Source of the DNA: DTPU01 sp963827855
GTDB lineage: Bacteria; Planctomycetota; Phycisphaerae; Sedimentisphaerales; Anaerobacaceae
Length of the DNA stretch: 64,000 nucleotides
Direction of reading: 5' to 3'
NCBI GenBank assembly: GCA_963827855.1
Contig: CAWHBY010000004.1
Span: 744,001-808,000 of the forward strand
The notes beneath the pieces are model-generated. The model saw only the letters and a program-made list of their open reading frames with translations, did no database searches and was not told the DNA's origin. Positions 9,461-18,301 of the stretch are shown here, one piece after another. Within the stretch, counting starts at the first letter, position 1. Each line of letters starts with the position of its first letter. The translations under genes and the position numbers were made by a program.

Positions 9461-9495
9461 AGGGGCCTGTGCCAAGGCATGGGCCCCTCTTTCTA
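9461..9495 (+). terminator. Intrinsic terminator after the repeat protein
   Basis: AGGGGCC (9461-9467) pairs with GGCCCCT (9482-9488), continued inward by TGCC/GGCA; a short pyrimidine/T tract follows. It lies between two convergent genes and could also stop pgeF transcription from the other side. Confidence 0.7.
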
Positions 9496-9502
9496 TGGCC
9501 GC

Positions 9503-10270
9503 TTACGACGGCAGTCCTATGACCCCCACGAACCTCCCCGCATCTCCGCCTTCGCGGCGGTGGCTGGGGAACAGGTCGTTGCGGCAGAGGGTGCAGACCC
9601 CTGCCACGTGGATGCTGTCGCGGTGCAGGCCCGCCCTGCAGAGCGCGTCCACGTTGGCGGCCCACAGGTCGAAGTGGTCCTTGGCTGGGCCGGGTATGAA
9701 GAAGGCCTCTGCGTGGCCGCCGATGCCGTTGACCGCTTCTTGACGGACCTCTGGCCCCACCTCATAGCACTCGGGCCCGGCAGACGGGCATATGCAGGCA
9801 ACAAGGTCCTGGGCACTGCATCCGAGCGATTCCATGCGTCCGACCAGGCTCGGGACGATGCCACCTGTGGTCGCACGCCAGGAGGCATGGGCAAAGCCCA
9901 CGGCCCGACGGCCCCTGTCTGCTACGAGGATGATTGGACAGTCGCCGCTCTTTCCCATCAGTCCCACGCCAGGCCGGTCTGTGCAGAGGCCGTCTGCCTG
10001 GCCGACGTCTCCGGTGCCCTTGCAGACCAGGGCGACATTCCCGTGGACCTGCTTGAGAAACGCCATGCTGTGCAGGCCAAGGATCGGCGAGATCAGATCT
10101 CCAGCCTCGGCTGTGGCGTGGCGGACTTGGTTGACGTCAGGCCCCTGCCGCGTGGTCACCAGGTGGGGTATGCCGATCCGCTCCAGTGCCGCGAATCTGC
10201 CCGCAAGCCAGCCATTGTCCAGGCGCTCAAGCCGAAAGCACGGCCAGGGACTGGATGGGTCAGCGGCCAC
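9503..10270 (-). CDS. pgeF: Peptidoglycan editing factor / multicopper polyphenol oxidoreductase family (YfiH)
   Basis: 255-aa protein of the YfiH/PgeF family, linked to purine nucleoside phosphorolysis and to removing wrongly built UDP-MurNAc precursors. Family motifs: LKQVHGN, MGKSGDCPIIL, FAHASWRAT, CPSAGPECYEVGPEV and VCTLCRNDLFPSHRR, which carry the conserved His/Cys metal ligands. I start it at the GTG at 10270: GGAGG sits 7 nt upstream and the start overlaps the preceding gene's stop by 11 nt, suggesting translational coupling to the RACo-like gene. The longer open frame to 10357 lacks these signals. AHASW replaces the more usual AHAGW. Confidence 0.9.
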   Translation of the reverse strand: MAADPSSPWPCFRLERLDNGWLAGRFAALERIGIPHLVTTRQGPDVNQVRHATAEAGDLISPILGLHSMAFLKQVHGNVALVCKGTGDVGQADGLCTDRPGVGLMGKSGDCPIILVADRGRRAVGFAHASWRATTGGIVPSLVGRMESLGCSAQDLVACICPSAGPECYEVGPEVRQEAVNGIGGHAEAFFIPGPAKDHFDLWAANVDALCRAGLHRDSIHVAGVCTLCRNDLFPSHRREGGDAGRFVGVIGLPS

Positions 10271-11891
10271 CTGCAGGCCTCCGGCCGTTGCCCGCCGAGT
10301 CGCTTCCCGAGGGGAAGGACATGGCGTCTGCGTAGATCTGCTCGAACTCCGGGTCAAGGGCGATCTCCACGTGGTCGATGGAACGGGCCAGCCTCCCTGC
10401 AGCCGCGCGGCAGTGTCTGTTGATCAGGATCATCTCAGCGCCCGCACAGGCGGCATTGCCTATGGAGACCACGTGATCCAGAGGCAGTCCGGGCAGCAGG
10501 CCGATCCGGATTGCGCCCTGCGGCCGGATGGTGTTCCCGAAGGCCCCTGCCATCAGGACGCGGCCGACGTCACCGACCGTGAGGTGGGTTCTGGCCAGCA
10601 GGATCTCGATGCCGCTGCGGATCGCGGCCTTGGCCAGTTGCACCTGCCGGATGTCTGCCTGGGTCAGGACCACTGCCGGGCTGCCTGTCTCTGGCTCAAA
10701 GGCCAGGCAGAAGGCGGGCGACCCCTCCACCTCCAAGACCCTGGACTCGATGGCAGCCGCCAGCCCCGGCGGACACCGCCCCGGCCCTGCCATCCTGCCG
10801 CTGGCGTCCAGCACGCCCAGATCCAGCATCACTGCCACTGCATCCACCAGGCCACTGCCGCAAATCGACCGAGGCGATGCCCCGCCTATGACGCCGATCT
10901 CGAGGTCTCCGGCCGACAGATCGACCCGCTCTATGGCGCCGACCACTGCGCGGCTTCCCTGCGTGATCCTGGCGCCCTCAAAGGCCGGCCCTGCAGCGCA
11001 GCTCGTGGCAGAGACCTTGCCCTTGGCCTCCAGCAGCAGCTCGCCATTGGTCCCTATGTCCAGGACCAAGGTTGTCGCGCCCAGGTTGCCGACGTCTGCG
11101 GCGATGGCTACGGCGGTCGTGTCAGAACCCAAGAAGCCTGCGATGTTCTCGACAGTGTGGACGACGCCCGCAGGGTAGATTCGGATGCCCAGCCTGGCTG
11201 CCTGCACGTCGTGACTGTCGAGTGAGTACGCGGCATAGGGCGCCTGGCCCAATTGCTGGACCGGAAGGCCGAGCAGCAGGTGGTTCATGGTGGTGTTGCC
11301 CACTGCACAGACCTGAACGATCCGACTGCTGTCGACGCCCGCCTGCCTGCAGAGGTCGACCAACAGGCCGTTGATCGCCTCGACGATCAACTGCTGGAGC
11401 TCTGCGAGGCCGCACTCGGAGCTCGCGTAGCTGATCCGGCTGATGACGTCGTGACCATGGCGGGCCTGGGGGTTGACCGTGGCGCTGGTGGCAGCGAGAC
11501 CACCCGTGGCCAGGTCCAGGAGCTTGGCGACGACCGTGGTCGTGCCGATGTCGCAGGCCACGCCGTACAGGGGGCCTGTCAGGCCCTCCGGACTGATCTC
11601 GGGGCAGACCTCCACTGGTCTGGTAGTCGCTGAAACCAGGATCTGATGGTGGTGGGCCTCACTGGCCGGCTGGACGTGGACCTCAACGTCGCTCTCAACG
11701 ATGAACTCACAGGCCAAGACGGGCTGCCGGCTGGAGCCAATGAGTACCCGGCACTTCCGGCACGTGCCTTGGCCTCCACAGGCCGTGTCAAGGCTGACCC
11801 CCGCCAAACCGGCAGCCTCAAGGAGCGTGGTGCCCTTCAGGACGGACTGACGCCGCCCTGCCGGCTGGAACGATACGGTGCAGTAGCTCAT
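10260..11891 (-). CDS. RACo-like reductive activator of corrinoid proteins ([2Fe-2S] + ASKHA domain)
   Basis: Reactivates corrinoid proteins by ATP-dependent reduction of inactive Co(II) to Co(I). 543 aa from the ATG at 11891. The N-terminal ferredoxin-like domain (about 1-80) has the [2Fe-2S] ligands in ACGGQGTCRKC plus a fourth Cys in VLACEF. Then a linker and an actin/Hsp70-like (ASKHA) part with CDIGTTTV, VLDIGTNGE, GPAFEGARI and MAGAFGN, as in the DUF4445/RACo family. A corrinoid protein lies 17 kb away (29066-29692) and could be its client. A start at 11921 is possible, but GGAG just before 11891 and the family N-terminus favour the shorter form. RamA-like activators differ in cofactor (4Fe-4S), so RACo fits better. 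Confidence 0.85.
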   Translation of the reverse strand: MSYCTVSFQPAGRRQSVLKGTTLLEAAGLAGVSLDTACGGQGTCRKCRVLIGSSRQPVLACEFIVESDVEVHVQPASEAHHHQILVSATTRPVEVCPEISPEGLTGPLYGVACDIGTTTVVAKLLDLATGGLAATSATVNPQARHGHDVISRISYASSECGLAELQQLIVEAINGLLVDLCRQAGVDSSRIVQVCAVGNTTMNHLLLGLPVQQLGQAPYAAYSLDSHDVQAARLGIRIYPAGVVHTVENIAGFLGSDTTAVAIAADVGNLGATTLVLDIGTNGELLLEAKGKVSATSCAAGPAFEGARITQGSRAVVGAIERVDLSAGDLEIGVIGGASPRSICGSGLVDAVAVMLDLGVLDASGRMAGPGRCPPGLAAAIESRVLEVEGSPAFCLAFEPETGSPAVVLTQADIRQVQLAKAAIRSGIEILLARTHLTVGDVGRVLMAGAFGNTIRPQGAIRIGLLPGLPLDHVVSIGNAACAGAEMILINRHCRAAAGRLARSIDHVEIALDPEFEQIYADAMSFPSGSDSAGNGRRPAGGR

Positions 11892-11951
11892 TGACTCCAA
11901 TACGCCCGGCGAGCGCAGCATCTCGCCAGGGTTGACCTTCCGATCAGCCTA

Positions 11952-12035
11952 CTAGTTGCTGATCTTGTGTCTGATCTTCCACTTGGTGTGCCGCTTCTTG
12001 CTGCCGATTTTACGCCTGCGCCTGGGTTTTGCCAT
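11952..12035 (-). CDS. 27-aa very basic protein, ribosomal-protein-like
   Basis: Reads MAKPRRRRKIGSKKRHTKWK and then seven more residues (IRHKISN), about half of them Lys/Arg. ATG at 12035 has CAGGAG 6 nt upstream, and a TATAAT-type promoter lies 57 nt upstream on the same strand (12093-12098). The composition and MAKPRRRRK start resemble small rRNA-binding ribosomal proteins or the AURKAIP1/COX24 type, but I cannot name the family. It lies 60 nt upstream of the RACo-like gene, so they may share a transcript. Confidence 0.7.
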   Translation of the reverse strand: MAKPRRRRKIGSKKRHTKWKIRHKISN

Positions 12036-12067
12036 CTACATCTCCTGTTTGTCGGCCAAGAACTTAA

Positions 12068-12097
12068 TTGCATTCGGTCGGTAGAGTTGCGTATTAT
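12068..12097 (+). promoter_or_regulatory. Promoter before the small Cys protein / recR
   Basis: TTGCAT (12068-12073), 18-nt spacer, TATTAT (12092-12097). Reads toward the gene at 12159. Its -10 box overlaps the -10 box of an opposing promoter. Confidence 0.45.
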
Positions 12098-12121
12098 AGT
12101 TGGGTGATCCGCGAAATGGAA
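12093..12121 (-). promoter_or_regulatory. Opposing promoter for the 27-aa protein and RACo-like gene
   Basis: On the minus strand TATAAT occupies 12098-12093, a perfect -10 box; the -35 region at 12116-12121 reads TTCCAT, a weak match. The box is shared with the plus-strand TATTAT, so RNA polymerase could not bind both ways at once. Confidence 0.4.
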
Positions 12122-12158
12122 GCAAAAACACGGCTCCAGTCACGGTCAAGGAGGTGAT

Positions 12159-12476
12159 ATGATCCAGTGCAAAGACTGCGAGTTCTGCCAGATCGGGCCC
12201 GACAACCACAAGACGTTCACGTGCGACCCCTTTAGTACCATCAAGGAGCCGGAATGCCTCGCCAAGTGGCAGTTGATCCGCCTGGATATGCTTGTGGCGA
12301 GCCACCAAGGCCTGGTCCGCTGGTATGGGAGGCTGGCACCCCTTCAGGACAAGATCTTCAAGTTCATGAAACGCGAACTGGATGACATGGAGCAGACGGA
12401 CTCTTGGAAGCTCGACACAGAAACAGACCCGGATCTCTTCGACAAAGGCGACCGGGACGACACCGAAAAACTGTAG
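12159..12476 (+). CDS. Small hypothetical protein with N-terminal cysteine cluster
   Basis: 105 aa, function unknown. The N-terminus has Cys4, Cys7, Cys10 and Cys22 (QCKDCEFCQIG ... TCDPF), a spacing able to bind zinc or another metal; the C-terminal third is very acidic and charged. The Shine-Dalgarno AAGGAGGTGAT (12148-12158) matches the 16S rRNA 3' end over all 11 bases and touches the ATG. It lies 78 nt before recR on the same strand and probably shares its transcript. The strong ribosome site and amino-acid bias argue that it is real. Confidence 0.75.
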   Translation: MIQCKDCEFCQIGPDNHKTFTCDPFSTIKEPECLAKWQLIRLDMLVASHQGLVRWYGRLAPLQDKIFKFMKRELDDMEQTDSWKLDTETDPDLFDKGDRDDTEKL

Positions 12477-12554
12477 AACCCGCAGATCCTCCCCGATTGG
12501 CTGGCACGGCGGCCGGTCGCCGTGGAGGGCGCTGCCTTGCGATGATGGTACCCC

Positions 12555-13160
12555 ATGGACAACATTTACACAGAGAGCGTCAACCGGTTGATTGAGGAGT
12601 TCACCAAGCTGCCCGGCGTGGGCACCAAGAGCGCGGAGCGTATGGCCTTCCATGTCCTCCACTGTCCGGCGTCCGAGGCCCTGCCTCTGGCCGACGCCAT
12701 CAGGGCGGTCAAGGAGAACGTGCGGCAGTGCCTGTCCTGCTGCAACCTCTCGGAAGAGGACCTGTGCCCGATCTGCTCTGACCCACGGCGAGACCAGGGC
12801 ATCATCTGTGTGGTCGAGCAGCCCAAGGACCTAGTCAACCTGGAGAAGACCGGCATCTGCAAGTGGGTCTACCACGTCCTGGGCGGCCACATTGCACCCC
12901 TGGATGGCGTAGAGCCGTCTGACCTGACCATCGACAGGCTGGTGCAGCGGGTACGGACAGCCAAGGCCCGCGAGATCGTCATGGCCACCAACCCCACGAT
13001 GGAGGGCGATGGGACGTCGCTCTACATCGCCTCCCTGCTGCGGGATCAGCCCGTCAAGATCACCCGGCTGGCCAGGGGACTGCCCTCGGGCAGCACCCTG
13101 GAGTTTGCCAGCGGCAAGGTCCTGACGGACGCGATCCTGGGCCGCCAGAGCCTGGACTGA
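12555..13160 (+). CDS. recR: Recombination mediator protein RecR
   Basis: Acts with RecF/RecO to load RecA at single-strand gaps. 201 aa, the usual length. Order: helix-hairpin-helix (LPGVGTKSAERMAFHVL), four-cysteine zinc finger (CLSCCNLSEEDLCPIC), Toprim domain (IICVVEQPKDLVNLEKTG ... GGHIAPLDGV) and the C-terminal Walker-B-like region with TNPTMEGDGTSLYI and ARGLPSGSTLEFA. ATG at 12555 gives the standard N-terminus. No dnaX or ybaB next to it, unlike many genomes. Confidence 0.97.
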   Translation: MDNIYTESVNRLIEEFTKLPGVGTKSAERMAFHVLHCPASEALPLADAIRAVKENVRQCLSCCNLSEEDLCPICSDPRRDQGIICVVEQPKDLVNLEKTGICKWVYHVLGGHIAPLDGVEPSDLTIDRLVQRVRTAKAREIVMATNPTMEGDGTSLYIASLLRDQPVKITRLARGLPSGSTLEFASGKVLTDAILGRQSLD

Positions 13161-13161
13161 A

Positions 13162-13190
13162 TTGACTATCCCTGCTGGGGATGCTAACCT
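13162..13190 (+). promoter_or_regulatory. Candidate promoter before araA
   Basis: TTGACT (13162-13167), 17-nt spacer, TAACCT (13185-13190); TATAAC at 13190-13195 is an alternative with a longer spacer. Begins right at the recR stop codon. Confidence 0.4.
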
Positions 13191-13242
13191 ATAACCTCTG
13201 TTTGTCCCATCATTACGTGACGCTGAGCGTGGAGGTGCAGGC

Positions 13243-14751
13243 ATGATCGATCTGAGAAGGCTGGAAGTGTGGTTCGTGACAGGCAGCCAAGGCCTATACG
13301 GCGAGGCCACCTTGAGACAGGTGGCCGAGGACTCCAGGAAGATCGTGCAAGGGTTCTCCAAATCGGACCTGATCCCCATCCGCGTGGTGTTCAAGCCCGT
13401 GATGACCACGCCAGAGGCGATCACCGGCCTGTTCCAGCAGGCCAACACAGCCCCGAACTGCATCGGTCTGATCACCTGGATGCACACCTTCTCTCCCTCC
13501 AAGATGTGGATCGCAGGGTTCAATGCCCTGAGAAAGCCCTTCGTCCACCTGCACACCCAGTTCAATCAGGACCTGCCGTGGTCCACGATCGACATGAACT
13601 TCATGAACCTCAACCAGTCTGCGCATGGCGACCGCGAGCACGGCTTCATCTGCACGCGTCTTCGCAAGAACCGCAAGGTCATCGTCGGCCACTGGCAGGA
13701 CCCCGAGGTCCAGGGCCAACTGGCCGTCTGGATGCGGGCTGCCGCAGCCTGGCACGACATGCAGGGCGCGAAGGTCGCCCGGTTCGGTGACAATATGCGG
13801 GAGGTGGCAGTCACCGAGGGCGACAAGGTCGAGGCCCAGATCCGGCTGGGCTACGACGTCTACGGCTACGGCGTGGGTGACCTGGTGGCCCACGTCAAGG
13901 AGGTCACGGAGCGGCAGGTCAACCAGCTTGTGGCCGAGTACGACCAGCAGTACGAGGTGGCTGCCCCCCTCCAGAAGAACGGCCGCAAACGGGCCTCCCT
14001 CAAGGAGGCGGCGAGGATCGAGCTGGGCATGCGGTCCTTCCTGGAGACTGGCGGCTTCAAGGCCTTCACGACCACCTTCGAGGACCTACATGGTTTGGCA
14101 CAGCTTCCGGGACTGGCCGCTCAGCGGCTGATGGCTTCAGGATACGGCTTCGGAGCGGAGGGAGACTGGAAGACAGCGGCCCTGGTGCGGGCCATGAAAG
14201 TCATGGCCGCAGGCCTGGCTGGCGGCACCACCTTCATGGAGGACTACACCTATCACCTCGACCCGGGTGACATGAAGGTCCTGGGCGCCCACATGCTTGA
14301 GGTCTGCCAATCCGTTGCGCAGGGCAGGCCCTCTCTCGAAATCCATCCGCTGGGGATCGGTGGAAAGGCTGACCCCTGCAGGCTGGTGTTCAACACGCCG
14401 GTCGGCGACGGGATCAATGCCTCGCTGATCGACCTGGGCAACCGGTTCCGCTTGATCGTCAATCCCGTGGACGTCACAGAGCCCAACGAGCCCCTTCCCC
14501 ATCTGCCTGTGGCCCGTGTGGTCTGGACGCCAAGACCCGATCTCAAGGTCGGTGCTGCGGCCTGGATCCTGGCGGGCGGCGCGCATCACACGGGGTTCAG
14601 CATGGCCATCTGCGCAGACCACCTCGAGGATTTCGCGGACATGGCCGGCATCGAGTGCGTCCACATCGACGACGAGACGCGGCTCCGCCAATTCAAGAAC
14701 GAGCTCCGCTGGAACGAGGTGTACTACCTGCTGGGCAAGGCGCTGCAGTAG
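13243..14751 (+). CDS. araA: L-arabinose isomerase
   Basis: Converts L-arabinose to L-ribulose, the first step of bacterial arabinose breakdown; needs Mn2+. 502 aa, full length. Metal ligands fall almost exactly at the E. coli positions: Glu306 (GAEGDWK), Glu333 (FMEDYTYH), His350 (LGAHMLEV) and the GAHHTGF pair His448/His449. N-terminus WFVTGSQGLYGE is typical. No araB, araD or transporter is adjacent, so it stands alone between recR and a convergent kinase gene, consistent with a scattered plant-polysaccharide pathway. The ATG at 13243 follows GGAGG about 8 nt upstream. Confidence 0.97.
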   Translation: MIDLRRLEVWFVTGSQGLYGEATLRQVAEDSRKIVQGFSKSDLIPIRVVFKPVMTTPEAITGLFQQANTAPNCIGLITWMHTFSPSKMWIAGFNALRKPFVHLHTQFNQDLPWSTIDMNFMNLNQSAHGDREHGFICTRLRKNRKVIVGHWQDPEVQGQLAVWMRAAAAWHDMQGAKVARFGDNMREVAVTEGDKVEAQIRLGYDVYGYGVGDLVAHVKEVTERQVNQLVAEYDQQYEVAAPLQKNGRKRASLKEAARIELGMRSFLETGGFKAFTTTFEDLHGLAQLPGLAAQRLMASGYGFGAEGDWKTAALVRAMKVMAAGLAGGTTFMEDYTYHLDPGDMKVLGAHMLEVCQSVAQGRPSLEIHPLGIGGKADPCRLVFNTPVGDGINASLIDLGNRFRLIVNPVDVTEPNEPLPHLPVARVVWTPRPDLKVGAAAWILAGGAHHTGFSMAICADHLEDFADMAGIECVHIDDETRLRQFKNELRWNEVYYLLGKALQ

Positions 14752-14809
14752 CAGGCTATCAGCGATCAGCCGGAAGAGGCCATGGCGAGGTCTCCTCCGC
14801 CGGGCCAGA

Positions 14810-17800
14810 CTACTTCTTGGGTAGTATGATCACCTGGAAGCCGATGTCCTCCGACCAGAGGAACTCGCCCGGCGGTTGGATGTCACCCGTGACTGTGACG
14901 TTGGACATCTTCGCCTCAGCGGTCAAGGAGCTCGCGTGTGAGGTTACGGCCAGGCCGATGTACGCCGCCTTGTTCATTTGGACCTTCGGCTCAGCGGTCC
15001 AGGTCCTTGCTCCTGGCGTGAACGAATCGGTGCCCTCCAGATCCTTCCACTTGCGGCCGTCCCTGGAATGTTGAGCCCTGAAGGTGTCGCCCTCACGAAT
15101 GAGCCTGACCCAGTGCGGTAGCGTTATGGCATTGGGATCCGTATGCACACTGACCGGAATCTGACCTGCCGATGATCGGTACTCAAGGCACACCCGAAGA
15201 GTGGGTGTTATGAAGACCGCCGCGTATTCCGAATCTGAGCCAAGCGTATTGCGGATCATCACCCCGGCCTTGGTCAACGGATCAACAGGTTCGACACTCC
15301 CGATTCTCGCGGCGATGGAGCCGTCGCCAGTGAGTCTCTTGTGGGCAAAATGGAACTCGTCGGACTGGGTCCCGATATCCTTGCCGGCCCCAATGACGGT
15401 GTACGTATCGGTTGCTTTCTCATACTGGACCCTGCCCATAGAGGCACCACGTCGAATGGCCAAGGCCTTGACCATTCCTGCGTTCAGGTCCTTACTGAGG
15501 AAAGGCAGAAGCTGCGTCTCTGGGGAACTGGGTGGGCGGGTGTCATTGGAGTCCGCAGCCGTCATCTGACCGGCCTTGTCGGTTGGCCATACCATCGTCG
15601 CAAGGCCGATATCCTCAGACACCGTGAAGGGCCCGCTTGGGCTGACCAGGCCAGTGGATATCACTTTGGAGATCCGCGTCCCTGTGGTGCGACCTGCATC
15701 ACACGACGTGATGGCCAAGCCCAGATGAACTGTTCCATCCATGGGTATCTCGACCGGACCAGACCCGTTCGGCTCCTGGCTTCTCACCTCTTCCCATCGC
15801 ATACCGTCAGCGGAGTGCTCTGCCGTGAATTGGCTCCCCCGATGCATCAGCCTCACCCAGTGGGGAAACTCAACGGCCTCCGCAGCCACGGTTCTCGCTG
15901 CCCCGGGTCCTCGTTGGGTCCTTCGCCACTCGAAGGTGATTGTGCCATCCGGCGTGACGAAGACCGATGCGTGTTCGGACGTCGGCTCCAACGTCTTGCG
16001 GATCATGACGCCCGTCTTTGCCCATCCGGTGGCGTTCTCGACGCTATCGATCCTGGCTGTGATGGAACCATCACCCTGTAGTGTCTTGTGGGCAAAGTGG
16101 AACTCATCCAAAATGTCCCAGATGTTCGTCCCAAAGCCCCGGACCGTGTAGGCGCCGGTCGTTTCGTCGTATTCGAGACTGCCCGCCAGACGGCCGGCAT
16201 CTGCAGACCTCGCAGCTCCAAGCCTCGCCCGCCATTTCTTGGCATCCTCCGCTCTATCCAAGAGAACATAGAGCTGAACCAGGGTCTCCATGCTCTCGGT
16301 GGTCCCCGTGTTCCGCTCGTCAGAGACACGACCTCTGCAGGCCACAGATTCTGCCAGCGTCTGCTCGGCCTCGGCGTAGCGGCCTTGCAGCATGTAGACG
16401 TAGCCCAGCCAGCTTGCGAAGTCGGCCGTATAGGCATTGTTTGGCCCCCGCGCACGCATCGACGACTGCACGGCTCGGCTTAACCATCTCTCCGCCTCGT
16501 CATAATCACCCTGGCGCGCAGACTAGGCCCATCCCGCCCATGGCCATTCCGGGCACTGGATGATCATGCCCGAAGACGCGGCGACCCGTGCTCAGCACAT
16601 CCTGGAACAACCGCATGGCTGCGCCGTACTCGCCGAGCGCCATGTAGCTCCAAGCGAGCATTCTCTTCTTTCTTACTGTCCGCCCGTCTTCGTCGCCAAA
16701 CTGGCGAGTGCTCTCGGAAACCGCTTGGAGGAGCAGAGTTCTAGCCTCACGGACACGGCCTGTCTGCTCAAGCGCCCAGGCAAGGTGCTGTTTGGTCTCG
16801 AGAGTCAAGGGGGCGTGCTCGCCAAGATCGCGACGGTAGAGCTCCAGCGCCCGCCGCAGGTGCCGAATGGCGGCTTCGTCCTGAATATTCACACAGATCG
16901 CTCCCAGCTTGCATCGAATCGCGGCCTCAATGAGAGGAGCTTCCTGGAACTTGCCTTCGAGGGCATGGCCAACTGCATCAAGTACTGAGATCTCTCCGCT
17001 GCCATCCCTGAATGCACCAAGGGCCGAAAGCACAGTGTCATTGAGGAAGCTGCTGACAACCTCCGACCGTTGCGCCTGGACCCGGGCCTTGACATACATC
17101 GTCAAGCTCACGACAGAGCCTATCACGATGGCGAGGCCCACAGCTAGAGCCGCGGTGACCAGCATCCGGTTCCTCCGGACGAACTTCTTGATCCTGTAGA
17201 ACCTGCTGGGCGGACCCGCGATCAGGGGAATCCCGTCGAGGTAGTTCTGGATGTCCTGGGCTAGCTCTGAGGCGGATTGATACCGCTGCCCTCGCTCCTT
17301 GCGCATCGCCCTGATTGGAATCCACTCGAGTTCCCTGTGGAGATCCCTGGCCAGCGTTCGGACATCAATCCCGCGATTGGCCGCTATCTCCATGACCTTG
17401 TCGCCTAGGTTCACAAGGCGGGTGCTGGGTGTCTTGGGGTCCTGCTCGCGAACCAGCCTGCGAAGATGCTCCAGACCACCCTCCCGCAGGGTCTCCGATT
17501 CGAACGGCAGCACTCCTGCCAGCAATACGTAGAGCAGCACGCCCAGCGAGTACACGTCCGACCGAACGTCTGTGCCCTCGTCCGCCAGGTCAATCTGCTC
17601 AGGACTCATGTACTCCGGCGTGCCGATCAACTGGCCCTGCTGCGTCACCAGGGTCTGCTGGCTCAGGGGCTGGCTTATCGCACGGGCCACGCCGAAGTCG
17701 ATCACCTTGGGAACCGGAACGCCGGCCTCTACGGCCACGAGGATGTTGGAGGGCTTGATATCCCTGTGGATGATGCCTTTCTGGTGGGCATGGTGGACTG

Positions 17801-18281
17801 CACGGCACACCTGGGCAAAGAGCAGGAGCCTTTCTCGAAGACCCAGCCTGTTGCGGTCACAGTACTCCGTGATGGGCGGACCCTCTATGTACTCCATGGC
17901 AAAGTATGGCCGGCCAAGGTCCGTGGCCCCGGCATCATAGACATGGGCTATGTGCGGGTGATCCAGTAGGGCCAGGGCCTGACGCTCGGCCTCAAACCTG
18001 GCGATCACGCGGCGAGAATCCATGCCCGGCTTGATGACCTTGAGGGCCACGCGCCTCTTGATCGGGTGTTCCTGCTCTGCCAGGTACACCACCCCCATGC
18101 CCCCTTCCCCGAGGACTTGGAGCAGCCTGTATCTGCCGATTCGGCTGCCCACGGTCTCCTTCACCGGGTCCCACGTGGCAAGGGGCCCGGCCTCCGCAGC
18201 CTCGCCTGGCCCATCGAGCCCCATGGCAAACAACTGCCGCAGTTGCTCGGGCTCAACACCGAATGACGTGTCCTTTTCCAT
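14810..18281 (-). CDS. Membrane Ser/Thr kinase with TPRs and two concanavalin-like sensor domains; frameshifted
   Basis: Receptor-like kinase of planctomycete design. Residues ~50-330: kinase domain with GEGGMGVVY, VALKVIK, HRDIKPSNIL, DFG and SPEQ. One membrane helix follows (LVTAALAVGLAIVIGSVV, ~375-395), then TPR-type repeats, then two ~190-aa copies of a beta-sandwich domain (DEFHFAHKTLQGDGSITARI, AGVMIR, HWVRL ... HSADG, HLGLAITS) predicted outside the cytoplasm. Two frames join at 16513-16519: the TPR reading ...MGLVCA runs into a stop, while QGDYDEAERWLSRAV continues in another frame. Two lost bases in a CG run would restore a ~1157-aa protein. An ECF sigma gene ends 20 nt upstream, so kinase and sigma factor probably form one signalling unit. 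Confidence 0.85.
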
Positions 18282-18301
18282 GGCACTGGTGTATCCCGGA
18301 A

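Noticed and set aside
7764..9665. Long minus-strand open frames (e.g. 536 aa at 8055-9665)
   Set aside because: They mirror the repeat protein and pgeF region on the other strand, have skewed Arg/Gly/His composition and no recognisable domain or ribosome site.
9230..11225. Plus-strand open frames of 397 and 477 aa
   Set aside because: Antisense to pgeF and the RACo-like gene, whose domains are clear; products are low-complexity.
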